Source of the DNA: Bacteroidota bacterium
GTDB lineage: Bacteria > Bacteroidota > Bacteroidia > UKL13-3
Length of the DNA stretch: 64,000 bases
Direction of reading: 5' to 3'
Assembly: GCA_030680835.1 (NCBI GenBank)
Contig: JAUXUD010000090.1
Coordinates: forward strand, 1 to 64,000
Both the position numbers and the translations under genes were made by a program. Positions 7,540 to 16,811 of the stretch are shown here, in pieces. The notes under the pieces are model-generated. The model was given only the letters and a program-made list of their open reading frames with translations, searched no databases and was not told the origin of the DNA. Position 1 is the stretch's first letter; each line of letters begins with the position of its first letter.

Positions 7540-9522
7540 TTAAAATTTATAGTTAATTGATATTTGATAATTTCTGAGTGGCATGGGCCGGTTTTGCATT
7601 ACCTGGTAAGTTTCGTTATATAAATTATTTACCTGTAACTGAAACCCGATGGTATGTGCTTTTAACCGGAAGAATTTTGCAAGACAGATTTTGGCAGTTT
7701 GGTAAGGCAGCAGCCAGCTTTGATTGTCGGTGGAGGCAAAACGGATTCCGGTATAATTGTGATAATAGGACAATGCGAAGCCTTTGTAACCAATACCCAA
7801 CTCAAACAAGTGTTTGATCCTTGGGGTATAAATTAATTGTTTATTGACGGATGAATCATTCATAGATTTTGAAGCTGAGTTGCTCGCCAGCGTCAGGTTA
7901 TGCATTCCGCCTGCATGGAAATCCCATTTCTGTATATTCCAGTTTATTTTCCATTCGGCTTCTGAACCCCGGCTCCATACTTTGCTAATATTTTGGGGAC
8001 TTACATTTCCACCGGCATCGGGCACCCAGATAATCCAGTTGCTTATGTTTTTATTAAATAGAGTGATGTTTGCCTGCAAGTGCAGTTTATTGGCAATTGC
8101 AGTTTTTCCTGAAAGACTTATTTCTTCATTCCATCCTGATTCGGGTAATAATAAGGGGTTACCATAAACTGCCCAATACAAATCGTTAAAGGTGGGTAAA
8201 CGGTAGCTACGCGAAACATTGCCGCTAAATTTAATTTTTGAATGGATTTGATATTCTATTCCGTATGCAGGCATCATGGGAATGGTATTTCCCAAAACCC
8301 ATTCCTGCCTGATGCTGATTTGCTGCTGCAATTTTTGGTTCAGCCAAAGCCATTTAAAAGATCCAAATATGGCCACCCGGTTTTGTTGAACCCACCCAAT
8401 ATAAGATGCATTTGAGGCGCTGTTAAACTGGTTCATTAAACTCAGTTGAAAACTGTATTTGGCAAGCCTGTAAAACTGATCTACATAACTAATATTGCTT
8501 TGTGATTTGCTGATAGAAAGTCCGGAGTTTTTATCGTAATAACTTAAATAATCATCAAAAAATCCATGCCTGATATTGATTTCATAAGCCTGTTTTTTGT
8601 ATTTATATTCTGCGCTTATTTTTCGGGTTTTATCAATTTGCTGAGCCGAAGTATCCGGGATGTTTAAAGCAGGAGGCAGGTTTCTTAGATTGTTCTGAAC
8701 CCAGCTTCTCAGCATCAATGAATGGTTTTGTTTGGGCGTAAAATCCAGTTCCTGAATCCATGCACGGGTTTCGTAACTGCCGTTTATAGCTCTTTGTGTA
8801 TTTGCCTGATCTGCATTGATGTGATTACTACCCGTTGATTTTTGTAACAAATCAATGTTTTTGTATTCAAAATTATTCAATGAATTTTGCACAAATAATT
8901 TTTGTGTGATTTGCCATTTTTCGGTTCTGTAATAAAGTTTAATTCCGCTACTATAGGTTTGGTAACTGGCTGTGCCAATCATTACTTCACCTTTCAATCC
9001 TTTTTGAACAGGAGCCTGTGTTTGCAAATGAATGGTACCCCCCATGGCACCCGAGCCAAAAAGCGCAGCCTGACTGCCATACTGAACAGCCAGTCCTTCC
9101 ATTAAAAATCCCGGAATCAATGAAAAATCTACTTGTCCGTTCATGCTGCTTTGCAAGTTAAAGCCATTCCACAATACCGGTGTATGATACGCATTACCAC
9201 CTCTGAAACCAGGTGACGCCAGGGTTGATGGTCCGTATGATTTGATAAACAACTGACTGTGATCGGATAATAATTGAGCCAGTGTGTTTTGATTATTTTG
9301 GGCTATGATTTTGGTATTAATAAACTCAAATTTATTGCCGGTAAAAAAGGCAGGATATCTAATATCGGAAATGGTTATAAGAGATAATATTTTAGTTGAA
9401 TCAGTTTGGGTGGTATCTGTGTTTTGCTCCTGAATTAAAACAAGCGGACACAAAAGGGTAGCAGCAAAACCTTTGCCTGAAAGCATCAATCCGAATACGC
9501 ATAAAACCAGCCTTTTCAACAT
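7540..9522 (-). CDS. btuB: BtuB-like TonB-dependent cobalamin receptor
   Basis: Outer membrane TonB-dependent transporter of 660 residues. Signal peptide at residues 1 to ~20. The plug domain spans ~60-175, with NTLAQLLSDHSQLFIKSYG, ASPGFRG and YGSQAALFGSGAMGGTIHL as typical landmarks. The remainder is a 22-strand-type barrel ending in an aromatic residue (INYKF). There is no N-terminal carboxypeptidase-like domain, which sets it apart from SusC-type receptors. Substrate assignment comes from the cobalamin riboswitch about 120 bp upstream on the same strand and from the BtuG-like partner downstream. TonB/ExbBD and the inner membrane BtuCDF genes are not in the window. The start ATG at 9522 directly precedes a Lys-Arg-rich signal peptide. 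Confidence 0.88.
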   Translation of the reverse strand: MLKRLVLCVFGLMLSGKGFAATLLCPLVLIQEQNTDTTQTDSTKILSLITISDIRYPAFFTGNKFEFINTKIIAQNNQNTLAQLLSDHSQLFIKSYGPSTLASPGFRGGNAYHTPVLWNGFNLQSSMNGQVDFSLIPGFLMEGLAVQYGSQAALFGSGAMGGTIHLQTQAPVQKGLKGEVMIGTASYQTYSSGIKLYYRTEKWQITQKLFVQNSLNNFEYKNIDLLQKSTGSNHINADQANTQRAINGSYETRAWIQELDFTPKQNHSLMLRSWVQNNLRNLPPALNIPDTSAQQIDKTRKISAEYKYKKQAYEINIRHGFFDDYLSYYDKNSGLSISKSQSNISYVDQFYRLAKYSFQLSLMNQFNSASNASYIGWVQQNRVAIFGSFKWLWLNQKLQQQISIRQEWVLGNTIPMMPAYGIEYQIHSKIKFSGNVSRSYRLPTFNDLYWAVYGNPLLLPESGWNEEISLSGKTAIANKLHLQANITLFNKNISNWIIWVPDAGGNVSPQNISKVWSRGSEAEWKINWNIQKWDFHAGGMHNLTLASNSASKSMNDSSVNKQLIYTPRIKHLFELGIGYKGFALSYYHNYTGIRFASTDNQSWLLPYQTAKICLAKFFRLKAHTIGFQLQVNNLYNETYQVMQNRPMPLRNYQISINYKF

Positions 9523-9639
9523 AATAGTTTATGTTGCAGCTACAGAAAAAAATGAAACGAGATGATTTGCCCAAACCGACAAATGAAATACAAACCGTAT
9601 CACCAAGCTCTTTTTCCCGAAAGCTACATTGATTAAAAA

Positions 9640-9945
9640 ATTACTTCTGGCAGGTCTTCTGACTTGCACCATTTTTATCCGGTCTTCCCATCTCGCGTTA
9701 AAACGAAACAGTGACAAAGAGAGAGATAAAAATCGACGTCTAATTTGAGTCTGAGCTAGAATGTTCTCTGGCAAGGCTTGCGAAGTCACCAAAAGCGCAG
9801 TGTACTGGTGTACTTGAGCATTTTGGGGATGAGCATAACGCAGCCAGAGGACATTATAGACAGACTCACGTCTGGTGCTTACAGCAGCGGGTACTGTCCG
9901 GGATTTTCACCCGTGTTCCCTTTTCATTGCACACTTGAATGTACA
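9640..9945 (-). promoter_or_regulatory. Cobalamin riboswitch controlling the btuB operon
   Basis: Read on the minus strand, 9930 to 9640 contains the conserved B12-aptamer landmarks in order: AAGGGAACACGGGTGAAAAT, then CCCGGACAG, CCCGCTGCTGT, later GATGGGAAG, and finally the B12 box AAGTCAGAAGACCTGCC (9651-9667). About 190 nt separate CTGTAAG from GATGGGAAG, against roughly 45-50 nt in the E. coli btuB element as I recall it, so the P6 region is greatly enlarged. B12 binding is expected to reduce expression of the downstream receptor. The leader 9523-9639 after the aptamer holds the expression platform, and 9946-10039 upstream holds no gene I can see. Small frames inside this RNA are not genes. 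Confidence 0.93.
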
Positions 9946-10039
9946 AACCGAAAGCGTTACAAAAATAGTTTTTGAATGGGATTGCGCAAGTAAAATAATT
10001 TTAAATTCCTTAAAGCTCTTATTCTACAGGCAAAGAAAT

Positions 10040-11461
10040 TTATTGTGCTTCATATGCTCCCACTGTTGAAATAATAGAACTGCGGTTGCGGTTTTTAATA
10101 TCCCGAATAATTCCGCTTATGGGTGAACCAAACCTGCAGGGGGTGCTGCTTTCGAGGTCATAATCGGCGTTTTGTACATCTTTAAACTTCGGGTCTTTGT
10201 TCAGTTGATTTTCATTGATGTTGAGTGAAATGTCTTTTGTTTTGATCAGATTATTCTGTAATATTTTTATCCCCAGCGGCAAGCCATCCGGATCAACATA
10301 AATACTGAATTCATCATCTAAAGCACCATAAATAATATTGTTTTTGATATTAAAATTCAGGGTAAAATTTGCGGTAATATTTCCATTTTTATCGCGTGCA
10401 GGTTCGTTGCTTAAATAAAAGCCGGGATATTTTCTGCCTGCGCTTGAACCCACCGCGGCAAATGTGTTATAGAACAAGTCGTAGGTTCCGCCTATCATAC
10501 CAAAAAAACTAAAAACCCCGCAATTTGCAATCAGGTTATTTTCGGCATATAGTTTTGATGTGAAATTATAAAGCCCGGCTGCACTCATATTTTTTATAAT
10601 GCTTTGTTTGAGTTCAAGTCCATAGGTTCCGGTAGCGGGCATCGAATCTATTTCAATTCCGATAAAACCGTTTTTAATAATAGCTCCTGTAATTTTATTG
10701 CCGCTGCTTCCCTGTAAAAAACGTATCCCAATCCATTGTCCCGGTACTTCTTTGTATTCATCATCCAGTCTGCTTCCTTCAAATACCACGGGTTTGTCAA
10801 CCGTGCCATTTACAATTAAAGTACCCTGAACCAAAATGCAGGAAAGGTTAAAATTATGAATACGGGTTCCGGCTTCAATGGTTAATGTGCAGCCTTTGGG
10901 AATAAGAATGGAGTCATAAATCACATAGGGTTTATCACTGGTCCATAACAAACTTCCGGTAGTGCATTTCAATACTTCCCCTTTGAAATAGTTAGCGTCC
11001 TGCGTCCAAACAACCAGGTCAACATCCTGTTTATTGCCATTGGTTTCAAATAAAATTTGATCGGTTACAATAAAAGGGGTATTGCTACCAACCATATTGA
11101 TGTATGCCTGCACAAAAATATAAATGCTGTCTTTTCCCCGAATTTCAATATCATTAAAATTTGTCCCGCTACGGCCATCCACATTTATTTTAAATATACC
11201 GTAAAAGTTTCCGGCCAGTCTGATACTGGTTTTTACGGCGTTTACGCTGGGATTGCTTACTTTTATATGCAAGGTAACACTGCGGGGTGTATTGGGGTCT
11301 GAACCCAATTTCGAAAAAATAGTATCAAAAAACAGTGTATCGGTTGAAAATTGAAGACTTACCGACTCTTTGGTAAAAGTATCGTTTTTACGGCAACTGT
11401 TGGCAACAAAAAGGAAAGCCAGCAGACTCAGCCAAATGCTATGTTTAATAATATAATTCAA
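10040..11461 (-). CDS. Beta-helix repeat lipoprotein
   Basis: A 473-residue lipoprotein (signal ending FVANSC, Cys at residue ~23, followed by RKND). Residues ~25-150 form a beta-rich N-terminal domain; residues ~180-400 show the short strand pattern of a right-handed parallel beta-helix (for example GCTLTIEAGTRIH, LIVNGTVDKPVVFEG, IIKNGFIGIEID, NNLIANCG). The C-terminal part contains LNKDPKFKDVQNADYDL, a segment often seen at the end of such proteins. It follows a thioesterase gene with 23 bp between, so they may be co-transcribed. Likely exposed on or under the outer membrane. No catalytic motif allows a substrate to be named. Confidence 0.72.
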   Translation of the reverse strand: MNYIIKHSIWLSLLAFLFVANSCRKNDTFTKESVSLQFSTDTLFFDTIFSKLGSDPNTPRSVTLHIKVSNPSVNAVKTSIRLAGNFYGIFKINVDGRSGTNFNDIEIRGKDSIYIFVQAYINMVGSNTPFIVTDQILFETNGNKQDVDLVVWTQDANYFKGEVLKCTTGSLLWTSDKPYVIYDSILIPKGCTLTIEAGTRIHNFNLSCILVQGTLIVNGTVDKPVVFEGSRLDDEYKEVPGQWIGIRFLQGSSGNKITGAIIKNGFIGIEIDSMPATGTYGLELKQSIIKNMSAAGLYNFTSKLYAENNLIANCGVFSFFGMIGGTYDLFYNTFAAVGSSAGRKYPGFYLSNEPARDKNGNITANFTLNFNIKNNIIYGALDDEFSIYVDPDGLPLGIKILQNNLIKTKDISLNINENQLNKDPKFKDVQNADYDLESSTPCRFGSPISGIIRDIKNRNRSSIISTVGAYEAQ

Positions 11462-11484
11462 TGCTGCAATAATAAAATAAAATT

Positions 11485-11913
11485 CTAAATCGCATAACGC
11501 TCAATAATCCATTCTGGTATTATAGCCGCTTTTCCGGTATCAAAATGCACCATGGTATAATTAAAATATCCCGAGCATGCCATTTTGTTGTCCTTATTCC
11601 TTATAATTTCAAAATTCACCTTTACCCCATCTTTAAATACCTCATCAATAAAAGTAACAATCCGCATTTCATCACCCAAACCAAGCGGACGTTTAAACTC
11701 CATGAACGTATTTTTAATTACCCAGCCATAACCATGTTTAATAAACTCTTCCATGGGCATTTTGTAAAATACATCCATTTGTTCAAACCGGGCTGCCAGC
11801 ACATAATCCATGTATCTGCTGCTATGCACATGCTGCATCATGTCAATATCATCGGGCCTTACTTTTAAAACAGTTTCAAACCGGCTTTTATTTATTGGAA
11901 TCATTATATGCAA
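11485..11913 (-). CDS. Hotdog-fold acyl-CoA thioesterase (4HBT/YbgC-like)
   Basis: A 142-residue cytoplasmic hotdog-fold protein. The segment VRPDDIDMMQHVHSSRYMDY corresponds to the family motif in which an Asp precedes xxGHVNNxxY; here the usual GHVNN is replaced by QHVHS. Later segments EFKRPLGLGDEMRIVTFIDE and NYTMVHFDTGKA match the strand pattern of 4-hydroxybenzoyl-CoA thioesterase-like enzymes. It presumably hydrolyses an acyl-CoA, with substrate unknown. Start is ATG at 11913; an in-frame ATG at 11904 is equally possible. It precedes the beta-helix lipoprotein with 23 bp between. The 180 bp upstream is an AT-rich intergenic region shared with a divergent gene. Confidence 0.82.
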   Translation of the reverse strand: MHIMIPINKSRFETVLKVRPDDIDMMQHVHSSRYMDYVLAARFEQMDVFYKMPMEEFIKHGYGWVIKNTFMEFKRPLGLGDEMRIVTFIDEVFKDGVKVNFEIIRNKDNKMACSGYFNYTMVHFDTGKAAIIPEWIIERYAI

Positions 11914-12074
11914 TATTACAATTAAATATTTTCTGAGAGGAGCTTATTTGCCTGCCTTTCAATCTTTTTTAACCTAAAGCTGTAAGGCACTAACAAATAT
12001 CATAAATAACTAAACAATCACAATTATCAGTTAAAATACTGTTATTAAAGCGTAAAAATTACCAATAAGTTTAT

Positions 12075-12082
12075 TAAATTTG
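12075..12082 (+). promoter_or_regulatory. Candidate -7 promoter box
   Basis: TAAATTTG matches the Bacteroidota -7 consensus TAnnTTTG and lies 11 nt before the GTG start at 12094. A clear -33 TTTG at the usual 19-21 nt spacing was not found. Confidence 0.35.
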
Positions 12083-12093
12083 AACTTCAATCC

Positions 12094-14469
12094 GTGAAAA
12101 AACTAATTTTTATATTAACATTAATGTTTCCCCTTTTTCTAAATGCAACCCATTTGGTAGGGGGTTGTTTTGAATTAAAGTGGCTGGGCGGAGATAACTA
12201 CAGACTCATAGTAAAAATTTTAAGAGATTGTGAAAATGGCAATCCGGATGCCTGGTTTGATAGCCCGATAACAGTTGGATTCTTTGAGAAATCTACACAT
12301 ATTAAAAAGAAAGAAGTTTATCTGAACTTTAATACCTTCGAAAATGAAACATTAAAATTTACCGGACCCAATTGTGCAAATATTGTAAAAGGATGTACAC
12401 ATATTGCCACGTATTCGCAGAATATTACGTTACCAGCAGCTCAATACCCGAACAACGGAGGGTATTACTTAAGCTGGCAACGTTGTTGCCGAAATAGTAT
12501 CATTTCCAATATTATTCAACCCGGTAATGCTGCAATGACTTTATATGCAGAAATTCCCAGCCCCAAGTTTATTAAAAACTCAACACCCCGTTATAGCAGC
12601 AGTCCAAATACCCTGTTATGTACAAATAATTTATTTAAATACAACATGGATTTTGTGGATGACGATGGGGATGAATTACGTTATTCATTAATTGAGCCCA
12701 TGAATGGGAATCTGGTTCCTAATAATCCATCATCTACAACAGCAACTGCCGGGCCGTATTCAAATATTGTATGGCGCAACGGATACAGCAATCAAAACGT
12801 GATAACCGGAAATTTACCCCTGGTGATTGACTCGGCTACCGGAGAATTAACCTGCAATCCAAACGCATCCGGTGTTTATGTTGCAAGTATACGGGTGCGT
12901 GAATTCAGGTATGGGGTACAAATAGGAGAGGTTCGGCTGGAGCTCCAGTTTACGGTTACCAATTGTCCGAATAACCCACCTATAGCCAGTATTATTTCAA
13001 TCAATAATCAGCTCATAACAAGCGATACCATTGAAGTTCAGGTACCCGATGAAATATGTGTAAAGATCAGAGGGATGGATCAGACAGATTCAATTTATTT
13101 GCGGGTAATTACCCCTTTTTCAGATTCCTTGTATGTTAATTTACCTGTATACGATACTTTAAATGCGGGATATCTGGCAGTAGAAACAAAATTTTGCATA
13201 CAGTCGGCATGCGAACATGAAAGAGTTAATAAGCCATTTCCGGTTTATGTTAGCATTGTAGATAATGGATGTCCTATTTCAAGAAATGCAGAAGCATACT
13301 TTTGGGTCAGAATAAAACCCATGCCTTTGGCAAACCCTACCGATTTATTATGTATGACTTTGGTTGATAACAAGGAAACCTATTTTTATTACGGAGATTC
13401 AACCAGCCGGACCAATCCCTATTGGAATAAGTATTATGTATACAAAGGGATTAATTACACAAACAATAAAATCCTGGATTCGATTTTTACCAAGAATCAG
13501 AATTTATATCATGACAGAGAAACGCCGGACTATGAAAATATAAATTATACGTATTATATGGTTGGGATCAACAATTGTTTAAAACCAGGCCCAAGCTCCG
13601 ATACTTTGGGTACATTTGAACAGCTAAAGTTTATTCCTGAGAAGCAGTATTTAAAATTTGTTACCGTAGCCGATAACAACCATCTGGAAATGGTTTGGCC
13701 GGCAACATGGGAACGGGATTTTGCCAAATACTTTCTTTATAAATCGGTAAGAGGCAATAATAATTTTGAATTGATACACACATTTGAAGTTTTGAATGAT
13801 ACCGCTTTTACCGATATGCAGGTTAATGTTAAAGACACCTCTTATTGCTACTATCTGGTGATGAAAGATACCTGTGATAATTTGGGTCCGATGGGAAAGG
13901 TTGCCTGTTCTGTTGTACTTAAAGGTAATTCAGGCGAATTCATGAACAAACTCAATTGGAATAATTATTTGGGTTGGGAACCGGGTGTGGAGCAATACCG
14001 GGTTTTAAGAAGCGATCCATCATCCCCTTTTTTACAGATCGCCAAAACAGACAGCAATTTATTTCTAACAGATGACCGTCTGAATTTAAATGAAGGTTTG
14101 TTTTATTATTATGTGGTTGCCAAAGAAAAATGGTCGGAAAATTACCGGTATTTTGGTTCAAGCAGTCAGTCTAATACCATAGAATTATTACAACCTCCGA
14201 TTGTTTATGTTCCCAATGCATTTACTGCAAATGGCGACGGATTAAACGACCAGTTTAAATGGATTCCTGTTTTTGTAAAAGACTTTAGCATTCAGATATT
14301 CAACCGTTGGGGTGAGCTCATATATCAAACCAACGATAAAAATGCACCCTGGGATGGTATATACAAAGATCAGCTTTGTGCAAGTGATGTATATTTCTAC
14401 AGAATAAGCTATACCGGATGGGAAGGAAGCGAAAAACACAGCTCGGGTAATTTTACCCTGCTCAGGTAA
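12094..14469 (+). CDS. Gliding motility-associated C-terminal (T9SS type B) protein
   Basis: A 791-residue exported protein beginning at GTG (VKKLIFILTLMFPLFLNATHL, a signal peptide of ~18 residues). Residues ~20-290 resemble the N-terminal region of Bacteroidota cell-surface proteins that begin ATHLVGGCFELKW and include WQRCCRN. The middle holds fibronectin/Ig-like beta segments. The last ~85 residues form a CHU_C domain (VPNAFTANGDGLNDQF, FNRWGELIY, W.G.Y), the T9SS type B sorting signal, which directs secretion and is often linked to PorP/SprF-type partners. No sprF/porP gene is adjacent. Likely a large surface or secreted structural protein; its ligand is unknown. Confidence 0.85.
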   Translation: MKKLIFILTLMFPLFLNATHLVGGCFELKWLGGDNYRLIVKILRDCENGNPDAWFDSPITVGFFEKSTHIKKKEVYLNFNTFENETLKFTGPNCANIVKGCTHIATYSQNITLPAAQYPNNGGYYLSWQRCCRNSIISNIIQPGNAAMTLYAEIPSPKFIKNSTPRYSSSPNTLLCTNNLFKYNMDFVDDDGDELRYSLIEPMNGNLVPNNPSSTTATAGPYSNIVWRNGYSNQNVITGNLPLVIDSATGELTCNPNASGVYVASIRVREFRYGVQIGEVRLELQFTVTNCPNNPPIASIISINNQLITSDTIEVQVPDEICVKIRGMDQTDSIYLRVITPFSDSLYVNLPVYDTLNAGYLAVETKFCIQSACEHERVNKPFPVYVSIVDNGCPISRNAEAYFWVRIKPMPLANPTDLLCMTLVDNKETYFYYGDSTSRTNPYWNKYYVYKGINYTNNKILDSIFTKNQNLYHDRETPDYENINYTYYMVGINNCLKPGPSSDTLGTFEQLKFIPEKQYLKFVTVADNNHLEMVWPATWERDFAKYFLYKSVRGNNNFELIHTFEVLNDTAFTDMQVNVKDTSYCYYLVMKDTCDNLGPMGKVACSVVLKGNSGEFMNKLNWNNYLGWEPGVEQYRVLRSDPSSPFLQIAKTDSNLFLTDDRLNLNEGLFYYYVVAKEKWSENYRYFGSSSQSNTIELLQPPIVYVPNAFTANGDGLNDQFKWIPVFVKDFSIQIFNRWGELIYQTNDKNAPWDGIYKDQLCASDVYFYRISYTGWEGSEKHSSGNFTLLR

Positions 14470-14671
14470 TCACCTGTAAATTAGTATATTATAATTCAAG
14501 TTCATTTTGGGATTTTTTCTCTGTTTTTAAAAAGAATGACTTGTTCAAATGTTTCCAACTTTTATTTGCCTGAGGTTGAAAAGTATGGGCACCATAACCT
14601 GCAATTCCCAAATTCTTTAGCCATCTTTTTACCTTGGATTTTGTAATTTTACACACGAAAAAAGGAATAAG

Positions 14672-15040
14672 ATGAGCAAATTAGATGAAAAACCGGTTGT
14701 ATTAAGCAAAAGACGTAATATTCAGACTTTAATTGATTATTGTTTAGATCAGCGTGTGGCCTTTACGGTTACTCCCAGAGCAATATCCAATGATGATTTT
14801 GAGGTAGAAGTGGATATTGAAGGCATTAAACAGGCAATTGCACTGGGAATGTTTATTAAAGAAAATAAGTTTGATATTACAGGCATGGGGGAATGGGTTA
14901 AACCTAAAGCAGTAGCTGCTACAGCAAAAAAGACTGATCCTAAAGAAGTTTCCATAGCTAAACCGGTAAATACAACACCTGAACCTGCGAAAGAAGAAGG
15001 TTCATTGTTAAGTTTTGACTTAAATGTTAACGGCAACTGA
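14672..15040 (+). CDS. Conserved small protein of unknown function
   Basis: A 122-residue soluble protein with no signal peptide. Residues ~10-75 form a compact alpha/beta-looking domain (RRNIQTLIDYCLDQRVAF, DDFEVEVDIEGIKQAIALGM, GMGEW). Residues ~80-122 are a low-complexity Lys/Pro/Ala-rich tail. I do not recognise the family. It stands alone: 202 bp of AT-rich sequence precede it and a strong hairpin terminator follows at 15123. A purine-rich stretch GGAATAAG sits just before the ATG. Translation seems likely given its length, clean start and own terminator. Confidence 0.6.
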   Translation: MSKLDEKPVVLSKRRNIQTLIDYCLDQRVAFTVTPRAISNDDFEVEVDIEGIKQAIALGMFIKENKFDITGMGEWVKPKAVAATAKKTDPKEVSIAKPVNTTPEPAKEEGSLLSFDLNVNGN

Positions 15041-15122
15041 TAAATAAATTTATTGGTTGTTGCCATATTTTAAGTTTCGTTGTTTGTGATAAAACAGCGA
15101 AGATTTGATTGATTACACAAGA

Positions 15123-15147
15123 ATAGGAGCTCAGGCTCCTATTTTTG
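15123..15147 (+). terminator. Intrinsic terminator
   Basis: ATAGGAGC-TCAG-GCTCCTAT is a perfect 8-bp stem with a 4-nt loop followed by a T run. It ends the small unknown gene upstream. Confidence 0.8.
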
Positions 15148-15149
15148 TG

Positions 15150-15157
15150 TACCTTTG
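15150..15157 (+). promoter_or_regulatory. Candidate -7 promoter box of rluD
   Basis: TACCTTTG fits the -7 consensus TAnnTTTG and lies only 6 nt before the ATG at 15164, directly after the preceding terminator. If active, the mRNA would have almost no leader. No convincing -33 box seen. Confidence 0.4.
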
Positions 15158-15163
15158 CTGCTT

Positions 15164-16270
15164 ATGCAAGAGAGAGAATTTGAAGATGATTTAGACGCAA
15201 ACGAAGAGCAGGAACTCTATGAGCATTTCAGGCTGGTGGTTGACAAAGGTCAGAGCATGTTGCGTATAGATAAGTTTTTGGTGAACCGTATTGAGAATGC
15301 CACACGATCTAAAATACAGGCCGCTGCCGAAGCCGGGGCAATACTGGTAAATGATAAGCCTGTAAAATCCAGTTATAAGGTAAAGCCATCGGATATAATT
15401 TCTATTGTACTTCCAACGCCTCCAAAAAATACCGAAATTATTCCAGAGGAAATTCCAATTGATATTATTTATGAAGACACGGATGTATTGCTGGTAAATA
15501 AAGTTCCCGGTATGGTGGTTCATCCCGGTTATAACAATGTTAGCGGAACCTTGGTAAATGCGCTTGCCTGGCATTTACGCAATGTTGAGTTTGTAACCGA
15601 AAACAATATCAGACCGGGTTTGGTTCACCGGATAGATAAAAATACGAGTGGTATACTTGTAATTGCCAAAAACGAAATTGCCATGACCCATTTGGCAAAA
15701 CAATTTTTCGATCATAGCATTGAAAGAAGTTATCAGGCTTTGGTTTGGGGTAATATGGAACAGGATGAAGGTACCATTAGCGGTTTTATAGGAAGGAGTG
15801 TAAGAGACAGAAAAGTATTTCAGTTATATGATGATGCTGAAAAAGGGAAATGGAGCATAACCCATTATAAGGTTCTTGAACGTTTTGATTATGTAACCCT
15901 GATTGAATGCAAACTGGAAACCGGGAGAACGCACCAAATCAGGGTTCATTTAAAAAGTATCGGACATCCTATTTTTTCAGATAGTACCTATGGGGGTGAT
16001 TATGCAGTGAAAGGAACCACTTTTACCCGTTATAAGCAATTTGTAGATAATTGCTTCAAGTTAATGCCCCGTCAGGGTTTACATGCAAAATCACTTGGAT
16101 TTATTCATCCCAAAACTAAGGAGTCTGTTTTTTTCGATAGTGAATTGCCCGAAGATTTTACCAGTGTTTTGGATAAGTGGAGACACTATATAAACTTTAT
16201 GCCTTTGGAAGAAAATGCAGTTGTAGCGAAAGTTAAAACAGCACAAAAATCGGTTAAAGTAAAAAAATAA
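15164..16270 (+). CDS. rluD: RluA-family 23S rRNA pseudouridine synthase
   Basis: A 368-residue RNA-modifying enzyme that isomerises uridine to pseudouridine, most likely in 23S rRNA helix 69 if it is RluD. An N-terminal S4 RNA-binding domain (residues ~25-90, LRIDKFLVNRIENATRS) precedes the catalytic domain. The signature HRIDKNTSGILV carries the catalytic Asp158. RTHQIRVHLKSIGHPI is the second conserved block. Start chosen at ATG 15164 rather than the in-frame TTG at 15155, because the -7-like box overlaps the latter. It faces the next gene convergently with 29 bp between. RluD versus RluC/other family members cannot be settled from sequence alone. Confidence 0.9.
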   Translation: MQEREFEDDLDANEEQELYEHFRLVVDKGQSMLRIDKFLVNRIENATRSKIQAAAEAGAILVNDKPVKSSYKVKPSDIISIVLPTPPKNTEIIPEEIPIDIIYEDTDVLLVNKVPGMVVHPGYNNVSGTLVNALAWHLRNVEFVTENNIRPGLVHRIDKNTSGILVIAKNEIAMTHLAKQFFDHSIERSYQALVWGNMEQDEGTISGFIGRSVRDRKVFQLYDDAEKGKWSITHYKVLERFDYVTLIECKLETGRTHQIRVHLKSIGHPIFSDSTYGGDYAVKGTTFTRYKQFVDNCFKLMPRQGLHAKSLGFIHPKTKESVFFDSELPEDFTSVLDKWRHYINFMPLEENAVVAKVKTAQKSVKVKK

Positions 16271-16299
16271 AGACTAAAAATAAGGTCTTAAATAATTAC

Positions 16300-16770
16300 C
16301 TATAAATAAGGCACAATAGATTCGAGAATTTTTAGGAAATCTACCTTTAATAAAAGCTTTACACCCATAATTAATAAAGTCCAGAAGCAAAGGGAACAAA
16401 ACATAATAAACTTTATTCGCCATTTATTATGCTCAATGGCAGCTGCCAGTAAAGTACCCACCGGCACGGTTATGATAGGTGTAAGTATTGCAATGCCCCA
16501 AACTTCATATTTTCTGATAAAAATGACCAGTCTGCGTTTGAATTTGCTAAACTTAACGGGTTTGGGTTTACGTGGGTAATACTTATGGTAAATTTTTAAA
16601 GTTGCATCGCGGGCATATAAGGTAAAAATAACCCCAAGCATACCTCCGCCAACACAAAAAATAAGTATTTCAATTTGGTTTAATCCTGAACCCATGGCCA
16701 AACCAATACCAAATAAAAACTTAAAGCTGCTTAAGAAAACGACCGATATTATTTTTAGAAAAAATTCCAT
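16300..16770 (-). CDS. Small multi-pass membrane protein
   Basis: A 156-residue integral membrane protein with about four hydrophobic segments (~3-20, ~30-52, ~92-112, ~120-142) and a basic loop between the second and third (KYYPRKPKPVKFSKFKRR). The segment GIAILTPIITVPVGTLLAAAIE resembles the re-entrant region of the small multidrug export (Sm_multidrug_ex) or DedA-like proteins. It lies downstream of murQ on the same strand with 41 bp between. Function not established; a transporter is possible. Confidence 0.65.
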   Translation of the reverse strand: MEFFLKIISVVFLSSFKFLFGIGLAMGSGLNQIEILIFCVGGGMLGVIFTLYARDATLKIYHKYYPRKPKPVKFSKFKRRLVIFIRKYEVWGIAILTPIITVPVGTLLAAAIEHNKWRIKFIMFCSLCFWTLLIMGVKLLLKVDFLKILESIVPYL

Positions 16771-16811
16771 GTATTAGATACTTTTTTAAATTACGCTGCA
16801 CTTTTCAATAA

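Noticed and set aside
9529-9975. Two short frames inside the cobalamin riboswitch (87 and 65 residues)
   Set aside because: They run through conserved aptamer sequence, so the apparent coding is by chance.
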